Part shown: positions 17,530 to 29,800 of the stretch, in pieces
Numbering within the stretch: position 1 is the stretch's first letter
How the letters are laid out: each line of letters begins with the position of its first letter
NCBI RefSeq assembly: GCF_000974985.2
Contig: NZ_LAVA02000056.1
Coordinates: 1-64,000, forward strand
Reading direction: 5' to 3'
Length of the DNA stretch: 64,000 nucleotides
From: Streptomyces mangrovisoli
GTDB taxonomy: Bacteria; Actinomycetota; Actinomycetes; Streptomycetales; Streptomycetaceae
Program-made: the position numbers and the translations under genes
Notes under the pieces: generated by a model
What the model saw: the letters and a program-made list of their open reading frames with translations, nothing else
What the model was told of the DNA's origin: nothing
The model's database searches: none

Positions 17530-17607
17530 GTGCGGGCGGGTCGCCCGACGGAGCGGCGCGGGTCGCGCAGGAGTCGACGCGGTTCGCGCGGGAGCCCGCA
17601 CTCGAGG

Positions 17608-18193
17608 TCAGCTCGGGACGGCTTGACGGCGTCCGGCGGCGCACTCCATGGCGTGCTGGACGACCTCGATGAGGACCTCCTTGACCGACTCCCGCTCGCG
17701 CGCGTCGCACAGGACGAGGGGGACGTCCGGGTCGAGGTCGAGGGCCTGGCGCACGGTGTCCTCGGGATAGCGGGCCGAGCCCTCGAAGCAGTTGACCCCG
17801 ACGACGAACGGTATGGAGCGCCGTTCGAAGTAGTCGACGGCGGCGAAGCAGTCCTCCAGACGCCGCGTGTCCGCGAGGACGACGGCGCCGAGCGCGCCCT
17901 CGGACAGCTCGTCCCACATGAACCAGAACCGCTCCTGGCCGGGCGTGCCGAACAGGTAGAGCACCAGGTCCTCGCGGAGCGTGATCCGGCCGAAGTCCAT
18001 GGCCACGGTGGTGGTGCTCTTGCTCTCCACGCCGCTGACGTCGTCGACCGGCCGGCCCGCCTCGGTGAGCAGTTCCTCGGTGCGCAGCGGCCTGATCTCG
18101 CTCACCGCGCCGACCAGGGTCGTCTTGCCCACGCCGAAGCCGCCGGCCACCAGGATCTTGAGCGTGACGGGCTCGACCGGAGGCTTCCCGCGC

Positions 18194-18213
<20 letters not shown>
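17608..18213 (-). CDS. cvnD: conservon GTPase (CvnD type)
   Basis: A small Ras-like GTPase of the Streptomyces conservon type (201 residues), thought to act with CvnA-C in a membrane-associated signalling complex resembling eukaryotic G-protein systems. The P-loop GGFGVGKTT is at residues 24-32, the switch II FGTPGQERF is near 110, and the NKxD motif is replaced by VNCFEG, as usual in this family. The start at 18213 (MIFGRSERGK) overlaps the end of the hydantoinase gene by 20 bases, implying coupling. Unusually, cvnD is separated from cvnC by that 3.6-kb gene. Confidence 0.9.
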
Positions 18214-21823
<3,610 letters not shown>

Positions 21824-21847
21824 GTCTGCACTCCGATTCCGCGCCGG

Positions 21848-22243
21848 TCACAGCGCCCGGAGGCCACTGATCACGTCGCGCAGAATACTCTCGTCCGGCA
21901 GTTCCGCCGGGGGTACCGGGCGTTTCACATGGACGAGTTCACCGTCCACGAGGTCCCCGATGAGCACCCGGACCACGCCGACGGGCAGATCGAGCTCGGC
22001 GGCGAGCTCCGCGACGGACTGCGGGGTGTCACGGCACAGGTCGACGATGTCCACGTGTTCCGGGGACAGCGAGTGGTCCGCCCCGGCGTCGTCGGCGTCC
22101 TCCTCCGTGACCACCACCGCGATCAGGTCGAGGCGGTGCTGGCCCGCGTGGCTGGTGCGGCCCCGGGTCATGGCGTACGGGCGGACGACCGGTCCGGCGT
22201 CGTCGTCGAACCAGTGGCTGTTTCCCTGACCGTCTCCGCTCAT
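21848..22243 (-). CDS. cvnC: conservon DUF742 protein (CvnC type)
   Basis: A 131-residue DUF742 protein with a winged-helix-like C-terminal half (VAELAAELDLPVGVVRVLIGDLVDGELV) and the family's VRPYAMTRGRT near residue 20. CvnC proteins belong to the complex of CvnA, the roadblock protein CvnB and the GTPase CvnD. It starts 9 bases after cvnB, inside the same operon. The hydantoinase gene follows after 24 bases. Confidence 0.9.
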   Translation of the reverse strand: MSGDGQGNSHWFDDDAGPVVRPYAMTRGRTSHAGQHRLDLIAVVVTEEDADDAGADHSLSPEHVDIVDLCRDTPQSVAELAAELDLPVGVVRVLIGDLVDGELVHVKRPVPPAELPDESILRDVISGLRAL

Positions 22244-22252
22244 GTCATGTCA

Positions 22253-22687
22253 CTACCCGCCCGCGGACAGGTCGGTGCGCGGGGCCGAGCCCAGATGCGC
22301 ACCGACCCGCTTGACCAGCAGCGTCATCTCGTAGGCCACCTGGCCGACATCGGACTCGGCGTCGGAGAGGACGGCCAGGCAGCTGCCGTCGCCGGCCGCG
22401 GTGACGAACAGGAACGCCTCGTCGAGTTCCACGACCGTCTGCCGGACATTGCCCGCCTCGAAGTGGCGGCCCACGCCCTTGGCGAGGCTGTGGAAGCCGG
22501 AGGCGACGGCGGCGAGGTGCTCGCTGTCCTCCCGGGTCAGGTCCTTGGACACGCCGGTGGCCAGGCCGTCCCCGGACAGCACGACGGCCTTGCGGATGCT
22601 CGCGACGCGGTCCACCAACTCGTCGAGGAGCCAGTTCAGCTCCCGCTTGTCGGGTGCGGTGTGGCCGGTCGGCTTCGGTGCGGTCAT
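22253..22687 (-). CDS. cvnB: conservon roadblock/LC7 protein (CvnB type)
   Basis: A 144-residue roadblock/LC7 domain protein. It opens with the typical LNWLLDELVDRVASIRKAVVLSGDG segment (about residues 18-42) and has the conserved SGFHSLAKGVG helix. Such proteins dimerise and in MglB-like systems act as GTPase-activating or scaffolding factors for the partner GTPase. The ATG at 22687 overlaps the cvnA stop (ATGA), so translation is coupled. The longer frame upstream is the shadow of cvnA and is not coding. Confidence 0.92.
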   Translation of the reverse strand: MTAPKPTGHTAPDKRELNWLLDELVDRVASIRKAVVLSGDGLATGVSKDLTREDSEHLAAVASGFHSLAKGVGRHFEAGNVRQTVVELDEAFLFVTAAGDGSCLAVLSDAESDVGQVAYEMTLLVKRVGAHLGSAPRTDLSAGG

Positions 22688-25600
22688 CGACCGTCCCCCT
22701 CTGTCGTTCCTTGCGCTGTGTCGCCCCGGGCTCCGTCGCCCGCGGCGTTCTCCTCCCGGCCGCGCTGCCAGCCGCGCTGCAACGAGGCCATACGGCTGCG
22801 CACCTGGTCGGCGTCGCGGTCGGCGATCTCCGCCACCACGCTGCGCTCGGTGCGCCGGTCGGGATCCTGCTTGAGCTGGGGGGCGAGGCTGGCCTGGCGT
22901 ACCCGCTTGGGCAGCGCCGCGGTGCCCGCGGGCTCGCCGGGTGCGGGGCCGTCGGACGAGGCGGTGCGGCCCGTCCCGCCGGTGCCGAGCGCCGGGCGGC
23001 GGACGCGGCCGGGCAGCGCGGGGGCCTCCGGGGCTTCGGCAGGACCGTGGGCCGATCCGGGGCGCTCGGCGCGGCGATCCGTCAGGGGACCCGGACGCTC
23101 GGCGGCGCGGTCCTTCCCGGGGCCGCCGGTGCCGCGGTCGGTCAGTGGGCCCGTGGCGCCGCGGTCCGTCGATGGGCCCGTGGTGCCGCGGTCCGTCGGC
23201 GGCCGGCCGGTGCGCTCGGCGCGAACGTCCGGCGAGGCACCGGGACGCTCGGCGCGCACGTCCGGCAGGGATCCGGGGCGCTCGGTCGGCCGGTCGGGCC
23301 GGGCGGTCGCCCGGCCCAGCGGCGACTCGCCGCGTCTGCGGGACGGCAGCGGCGCCACGGCCTCCGTCTCCGCCCGGGAGCGGGGGCCACCGGGAAGGCG
23401 GTCGTCGGTCTCGGGTCGCCGGGAGCGCGGGTCGCCCACGGGCCTGCCGTGCGAACTGACCAGCTTCGGGGTCCGCCGCCGCGGCAGGGACGCGCCCACC
23501 GGGTCCTCGGCGCCGGATTCCCCGACGCCGTCGGGGAGCCCGCCGTCCTCGTGCCGGTCGACCGCCCGGATGGTGTTCTCGTCGTCGGTCTGCGCGACGG
23601 AGCGGCGCGGGCGGAACAGGCCGCCGCGTTCGCTGTCGCTGTCGTCCAGCGCGCCGGGGAAGTCGTCCATGGCCTCGAGGGCGTCGAGGTCGACCGGCGC
23701 CTCGAGCTCGACGGGGCCGTCGAACAGCGCGGGCGACAGGCCCGGCAGCTCCGCGGTGGTGCGGGAGAGCGGCGCCCTGCGGTTCTCCGCCGCCTCGGCC
23801 TCCTTCGGGGACCGTTCGCGGTCGAGACGGAAGCCGATGCCGTTGGTGTCGGGCACGTCGTCGGTCAGCAGCACGTCGGGGAGGAAGACGACGGCGGTGG
23901 TCCCGCCGTAGGGGGAGGGCTGCAACGAGACGCGGACGTTCTGCCGCTGCGCGAGGCGGCTGACCACGAACAGGCCGAGCCGGTCGGTGTCGGAGAGTTC
24001 GAACTCCGGCGTCTCCGCGAGGCGCAGGTTGTTGTCCAGCAGCGCCTCGGCGGTCATGCCCAGCCCGCGGTCGTGGATCTCCAGGGTGAAGCCGTTGGCG
24101 ACGCGCTCGCCGAGGACCTGGACGGCCGTGTGCGGCGGGGAGAACACCGTGGCGTTCTCCAGCAGTTCGGCGACGAGATGGGTGACGTCGGCGACGGCCG
24201 GGCCGGTCACGGCGACGCGCGGCAGCCTGCGGACCTCGATGCGCTCGTAGTCCTCGACCTCGGCGACGGCGGCGCGGACGACGTCCATCAGCTGGATCGG
24301 CCTGCGCCACTGCCGGGAGGGTGCGGCACCCGAGAGGATCACCAGGCCCTCGGCGTGCCGTCGCATACGCGTGGTGAGGTGGTCGAGGCGGAACAGGTCG
24401 GCGAGTTCCGCGGTGTCCTCGGTCCTGCGCTCCATGGTGTCGAGGAGGGTGAGCTGTTTGTGCAGCAGGACCTGGCTGCGGCGGGCGAGGTTGACGAAGA
24501 CCTCGGAGACGCCGGAGCGCAGTTCGGACTGCTTGACCGCGGCCTCGACGGCGGCGCGCTGGAGGGTGTTGAGCGCCTGGCCGACCTCGCCGATCTCGTT
24601 CCTGTCGTACTCCAGGCGCGGGACCTCGGTCTCCACGTCGACCTGTTCGCCCGTGGACAGGCGGCGCATGACGCTCGGCAGCCGCACGCCGGACGCCTCG
24701 TGGGCCTCCAGGCGCAGCTGCCGCAGGTCGCGGATGAGGCTGCGGCCGACACGCACGGACAGCACGAGCGAGAGCAGCACCGCGACGAGGCCGAGGACCC
24801 CGACGACGGCGGCCTCGACGATGACGCCGATCGCGACGGGGCGGATGCGGTCCTGGTAGCGGTCGCCCACCTGGTCGTCGAGGGCGGTCAGCTTCCTGAG
24901 GACACTGCCCGCGGTGGCGTCCCACTCCTGGGCGGTGACGCCGTGCGGCATCCCCGACTCGGTGGCTACGGCGGCCCGTTCGGCCGTGCGCAGCGGCGCG
25001 GTCGTGGCGTTGCTCCAGAACCGGTCGAAACGGTCGCGTTCCTCGGCGGGCAGCAGCGGCTCGCTGATGTCGTACATCAGGGTGCGCTGGGCGATCAGGT
25101 CGGAGACCTGCCGGCTCTCGGACCGGGTGACGGTGCCGACGACGAGTGAGGAGCCGAGCAGGGCGTCCTCGCGGGAGAGCAGTTCACGGGCGCGGGTGAT
25201 GTTGACGAGGGCGCGTGCCTGCTGGTCCATCGACACGTCGTCGATGCCGCCGAGGGTGGCGAGCAGGTTGTAGCAGGGGTCGACGAGCCGGTTGTAGAGG
25301 TCGAACGCCTGGGCCCGGTCGACGGTGCCCTGCTCGACGCCGCGGCGCAGCGAGGATATGCCGTCGAGGGCGTCCAGCACGGCCGTGAGATGTTCGCCGT
25401 CGTCGGTGTCGAGACTGTCGCGGACGCCGGGCTCGTTGACGTTGTGGCGGGTCCTGCCGATCGCGTCGTCGGTGGCGGTGCGGGTGCGGCGCAGGGCGAT
25501 GAGCGCGTCGGAGGCCCGGGGATCGGCGAGGTAGACGAGGGTCTGGCGGCGTTCCTGCTGGAGCGCGCGGACGGTGTCCTCGGTGGGGTACCCGATCTTC

Positions 25601-25746
25601 TCGACGACGGAGGACATGTGGAACAGCCTGGCCACCCCACGACCCGTCAGTACCGTGGCGAATCCCCAGATCGCGGTGAGGGACACCAGCGGCACGAGAA
25701 GCAGCGCCACGATCTTCCGGCGGATCGACTTCCCGCGAAAGCGCAT
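22684..25746 (-). CDS. cvnA: conservon sensor-like histidine kinase (CvnA type)
   Basis: A membrane sensor of 1020 residues heading the conservon. TM1 (about 10-31) is followed by an extracytoplasmic nitrate/nitrite-sensor-like helical domain (about 35-295), TM2 (about 300-328) and a HAMP region. An LDHLTTRMRR H-box-like segment (about 450-460) precedes a HATPase domain with ELLENATVFSPP (about 525), DRGLGM (about 561) and GLFVVSRLA (about 597). The last 330 residues are disordered, charged and repetitive (DRGATGP/VRAERPG units). The ATG at 25746 is preceded by GGGGGAGG; the upstream in-frame start was rejected. No response regulator is encoded nearby, as usual for conservons. Confidence 0.92.
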   Translation of the reverse strand: MRFRGKSIRRKIVALLLVPLVSLTAIWGFATVLTGRGVARLFHMSSVVEKIGYPTEDTVRALQQERRQTLVYLADPRASDALIALRRTRTATDDAIGRTRHNVNEPGVRDSLDTDDGEHLTAVLDALDGISSLRRGVEQGTVDRAQAFDLYNRLVDPCYNLLATLGGIDDVSMDQQARALVNITRARELLSREDALLGSSLVVGTVTRSESRQVSDLIAQRTLMYDISEPLLPAEERDRFDRFWSNATTAPLRTAERAAVATESGMPHGVTAQEWDATAGSVLRKLTALDDQVGDRYQDRIRPVAIGVIVEAAVVGVLGLVAVLLSLVLSVRVGRSLIRDLRQLRLEAHEASGVRLPSVMRRLSTGEQVDVETEVPRLEYDRNEIGEVGQALNTLQRAAVEAAVKQSELRSGVSEVFVNLARRSQVLLHKQLTLLDTMERRTEDTAELADLFRLDHLTTRMRRHAEGLVILSGAAPSRQWRRPIQLMDVVRAAVAEVEDYERIEVRRLPRVAVTGPAVADVTHLVAELLENATVFSPPHTAVQVLGERVANGFTLEIHDRGLGMTAEALLDNNLRLAETPEFELSDTDRLGLFVVSRLAQRQNVRVSLQPSPYGGTTAVVFLPDVLLTDDVPDTNGIGFRLDRERSPKEAEAAENRRAPLSRTTAELPGLSPALFDGPVELEAPVDLDALEAMDDFPGALDDSDSERGGLFRPRRSVAQTDDENTIRAVDRHEDGGLPDGVGESGAEDPVGASLPRRRTPKLVSSHGRPVGDPRSRRPETDDRLPGGPRSRAETEAVAPLPSRRRGESPLGRATARPDRPTERPGSLPDVRAERPGASPDVRAERTGRPPTDRGTTGPSTDRGATGPLTDRGTGGPGKDRAAERPGPLTDRRAERPGSAHGPAEAPEAPALPGRVRRPALGTGGTGRTASSDGPAPGEPAGTAALPKRVRQASLAPQLKQDPDRRTERSVVAEIADRDADQVRSRMASLQRGWQRGREENAAGDGARGDTAQGTTEGDGR

Positions 25747-26165
25747 GGCCTCCCCCAGCTCGACCCCCACCGGCCCGGGGTACACATGTCCGTCAACAAA
25801 CGGCGCGAGCCTACTACCGACGCACAGTTAACTCGAAGACCCGACCGTTCAACCAAACTCCTTGTGGACGGCGGGACATGGGGGCGTTGTCGGGCAATGC
25901 GGGAGATTGCCGTCCGCATTCCGGCAGGAGCCCGTTCCGGGGGCCGATCCGACAAGATCCGAGTCTTGGCCGGAATTTTTCGTTCTGTGGGAATCTTCGG
26001 GGCTTCCCACTCGTATGTCTGTGTGGGAGATGGGGGCGGAATCGGCCACGAGAGCCGCATCCCGCACCCGGGCGGCGTAAAACAGCGCAAGCCGGGCAGC
26101 CACAGGAGAGCCGGGTCCTCGGGACCGGGACGAGTGGTCAGTCGGCGGTGGGGAGTGACACGGTG
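25747..26165. other. divergent intergenic region between cvnA and a membrane-protein gene
   Basis: This 419-base stretch is less GC-rich than its flanks and should carry the divergent promoters. A hairpin GTGGGAA/TTCCCAC (25987-25993 and 26004-26010) is visible. No gene is supported. Confidence 0.5.
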
Positions 26166-26699
26166 ATGGGCACGGCGGAGCGACGCGAGGCGCTCGAGCA
26201 CGGCGAGACGGCGGGGTCGACGGCGCTGCGGGGCGTCGAAGCGCCGGATCGCGACATTCCGGTGGGCGAGCGGCCCGCGGAGCCCGTCGCGGCACAGGAA
26301 CAGCCGGGCTACCGCCCGTTGTGGGTGGAGGAGCCTGCGCGCCGCCGCCGGATGCCCGACCCTGTGCGTACGGCGGCGGTGCGGGCGGTCCTCATCATCT
26401 CGGTGACGCTGATACAGGCGATGGTGGCCTTCCTGTGCACCATGGCGGGCACCTGGCCGGCGTTCCCGATGGTCATCAGCAGCATCGTCAGCACGGTCGT
26501 GGCGACCTGGGCCGCACTGGACGTCTGGGTGACCCGCCAGGTGTGGAACCAGCGCAACGGTGTGCTGTCGGAGCCGAGCAGCACCGCGCGGGCGCTGCGC
26601 CGCGAGCGCCGTCAGGCCCGGCGGCAGGCGCGGGCGGCCGCGCGCGCCCAGGAGCGGATACGCAGGCAGAGCGGCACCGGCCGCCTGTCGCACCCCTGA
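26166..26699 (+). CDS. two-TM membrane protein of unknown function
   Basis: I do not recognise a named family. The 177-residue protein has an acidic/proline-rich N-terminal cytoplasmic part (about 1-70). Two adjacent membrane segments follow (about 75-97 and 103-122; AVLIISVTLIQAMVAFLCTM and MVISSIVSTVVATWAALDVW), then a strongly basic, Arg/Ala-rich tail (about 140-177). The basic tail could contact nucleic acid or phospholipid. The ATG at 26166 (or GTG at 26163) has GGGGAG upstream. It is divergent from cvnA and converges with the SMC-like gene; Streptomyces relatives probably exist, but the role is unknown. Confidence 0.75.
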   Translation: MGTAERREALEHGETAGSTALRGVEAPDRDIPVGERPAEPVAAQEQPGYRPLWVEEPARRRRMPDPVRTAAVRAVLIISVTLIQAMVAFLCTMAGTWPAFPMVISSIVSTVVATWAALDVWVTRQVWNQRNGVLSEPSSTARALRRERRQARRQARAAARAQERIRRQSGTGRLSHP

Positions 26700-26775
26700 G
26701 CACGCGAGGACCGAGCACACGCGGTCCGGGCCGGCGCGGACCGGAACCCCCGGGGATCGGGTCACGCGGACGGGA

Positions 26776-26805
26776 GCCCGCCGGGGCGGGAATCGCCCGG
26801 CGGGC
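26776..26805. terminator. hairpin between membrane-protein gene and SMC-like gene
   Basis: GCCCGCCGGG (26776-26785) and CCCGGCGGGC (26796-26805) form a perfect 10-bp stem with a 10-base loop between converging genes. Confidence 0.65.
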
Positions 26806-26816
26806 CCGAACCGCCG

Positions 26817-29800
26817 TCAACTCGTCGTGGAAGCGGGCCTCTTGAACATCCGGGTCGCCGTGATCTCACTGTGCACGGCGTCCCCTTCCCCGGCCGGTGC
26901 CTGCTGCGGCAGACCCGGACGCAGATGCTCCTCCACGCTGATGTACTTCAGGCCCGCCCTGAGGTCCGCATCGTTGCGCAACCGGATGACCAGCGGGAAC
27001 TCCGCCAGCGCGGTGGTGTCGAACAGGCCCGTGGTGTAGAGCAGTTGCACACCGAGGGCGTCGGAGACGGCCCGCTGGAGCTCCAGCAGATAGGTCGCGT
27101 TGGCGCGGCCGATGGGGTTGTCCAGGAACAGGGTGCCCGCGTGCCGGTGCCGGTCGCGGCCCCGGTCGTTGGAGCGCAGGGCGGCCATCGTGCAGTAGAG
27201 CGCGATGGCGGCGGTGAGCAGCTGGCCGCCGGAGAACACGTCGCCCATCTGCCCGACGGGGACCCGCTCGGCGCGCAGCACGGCGTCCGGCTTGAGGATC
27301 TCGACGGCGATGCCCTTGGGGTGCAGCGCGGCGGCGACTCCGCGCAGCAGCAGTGACATGCCGTCGCGGCGCAGGTCGGAGTTCTTGCGCACGGCGGCCC
27401 GGGTGGCCTCGTCGATGACCTCGCCGAGCCGTTCGGCGAGCGTGACCTGGTCGGGTTCCTCGAAGCGGATGCGCAGGAACTCCTGGCCCGACCACTCGCC
27501 GAGTCCCTCGGGCAGCCGGGACAGCCGCTGCGCGGACCGCAGGGTGGCGAGGGCCGACTCGACGAGCCCGCGCAACCGGTCCACGATCGAGTCCCGGTTG
27601 CGTTCCAGCTGGGCGAGTTCGTCGGTGAGGACGCGCAGCCGGGGTGCGAAGGCGTCCGCCCAGCGCTGCGCGTGCTCGGGCAGCGCGGAGGCGGGCAGCT
27701 CGCGGATCTGCTGTCGGGCGGGGGTGCGGACCTGCTCGTAACGGGTGGAGTTGGCGTGCCGGACGAGGATGTCGCTCGCCTCGCGGACGCCGGAGTCGGC
27801 GGCGGACAGGTCGGCGGCGCAGCCGCGCAGGGAGCGGCGGGCCTCGGCGGCGGAGTGCCGTGCCTCCTCCAGGGTGCCGGGGTAGGGCTCGGGCTCGTCC
27901 TGCTCCTCGTCGGGGGCGTGCTCGCGCAGCAGGTCGCGCAGGAGGGCGGCGACCTCGTCGAAGCCGCTCGCCCCCTCATCGGCGGCGCGGTGCGTGGCGA
28001 GCAGCTCGGCGTGGGCGTCGCGGGCCTGGGCCAGGGCCTCGGTGCGGGTGGCGAGCTCGGCGGTCGCGGTGCGCAGCAGGGCCTGGGCGTGCTCGGCGTC
28101 GCGGGGCAGCAGCTCCTCGGGCAGCCCGGTGTGGGCCTCGCCGTCCTCGGGCGCGTGCCGCTCGGCCTCGCCGCGCAGCCGCCCGAGGTGCTCGCTGGCG
28201 GTGGACATGCGGGTCTCCAGCAGCTGCACCAGTTCCTCGGCGCGGGCCGCGGCGGCCTGCCGGGAGGGGCCGTCGGCGCCGTCGGGCGATTCGAGCAGCT
28301 GCTCGGCGCGAGTGCGGACCTTGTTGCTCAGCCGGTCCAGCTCGGTGCGGGCCGCGCTCTCGTCGCTCTCCGCGCGGGCCTGCTCGGCGCGCAGGTCGGC
28401 GCCGACGCCGACCTTCTCGTACACCTGGGAGGCGGCGCGGTAGGCCTCGCGCAGGGCGGGCAGCGAGGTGCGGGGCGCGTCGGGGTCGGCGTCGGGCACG
28501 TCGTCGGGGGCGCCGGCGATCTCGGCGCGTTCGGCGCGCAGGGCGCGGGCGGTGCGCCGGGCGTCGTCGGCGGCGCGCTGCGCGGCGCGGCGGTCCTCGT
28601 CCGCGGCGCGGGCGCGCTCCAGGCAGGTCTGGGCGCGGGCCTCCGACTCGGTCGCCTCGTCGGCAAGTTCGCGCAGGCCGGCCTGCCAGCCGGCGCGTTC
28701 GCGCAGCCGGAAGGCGAGTCCGGCGAGGGCGTCGGCGGCGCGGCGGGCCTTCTGGGCGGCCTCCTGCCGCTCGTCGCGGGCGTGCGTGGCCTCGGCGGCG
28801 GTCTCCTCGGCCTCCGCGCGCACGGTGCGGGCCTCGGCGAGTTCGGCCTCGGCCTCCTCGGCGAAGGCGCGGGCCTCCTCGGCGGTGCGGGCGAGTTCGG
28901 CGAGCCGTCCGGCGGGGCAGCCGGTGCGCCAGGACGCGAGCCGCGCGGCGAGCTCGCGGTCCTTGCCGAGCCGGGCGGCGAGCGCGCGGATCTCCTCGTC
29001 GCGCTCGCCGGCTCGGGCGCGCAGGGCCTGTCGCTCCTCGTCGGCGGCGTGCTCGTCGTGCATGGCCGGGTTCGGCGGCACGAGGAACACGTCGCCGGAG
29101 CCGGGGTCGAGGTCCGTGGCCGGAGTGGGGGCGAGCAGGGCCGCGGCGGTGCCGACGGCGACGGCGGAGCGGGGCAGCAGGGCGGCCTCGGCGAGCACCT
29201 CGCGGGCGCGGGCGTGGGTGCCGGGGTCGGTGATGATCACACCGTCGACCAGTTCGGGGCGGGCGGCCAGGACCCGGGCGTGGTCGGCGGGGTCGACGGC
29301 CTGGGCGAGGTAGCGCCAGCCGGGCAGGGCCGGGATGCCGTGCTCGCCGAGGTGTTCGACGGTGGCGAGCACGTCGGGGCCGGGCGGCAGCAGGCCGCCG
29401 TCGCCGAGTGCGCCGAGGATGCGGGAGTCGTCGGCGGCGGCGGTGCGCAGCTCGAACAGATGGCGCTCGGCGGAGGAGACGGCGTCGTCGAGGAGGGTGC
29501 GCAGGTCGTCGGCGCAGCGGTCGAGGTCCTCGGGGGTGAGGGCGCCGTCGCCCGCCGGGTCCTGCGGCGCGGTGCCGGATCCCGGCCGGCCGCCGGGGTC
29601 GCCGTCGCGGCGGGGCCGCGGCAGGGCGGCCGCCGTACCGCCACCGGTGCCGGTGCCGGTGCCGGTGAGGCCGAGGAGTTCCGCAAGGCGCTCCTCGGCG
29701 GCCAGCGACTCGGCGAGGCGCAGCTCCGCCTCGTGCGAGCGGTGCGCGGCGGTGGCCGCGTCCGCGGCGCGGGCGGCGGTGAGTTCGGCGCGGGTCTCGG

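Noticed and set aside
22253..24925. 890-codon minus-strand frame upstream of the roadblock domain
   Set aside because: Only the last 144 codons (cvnB) are real. The rest is an Arg/Pro-rich out-of-frame reading of cvnA.
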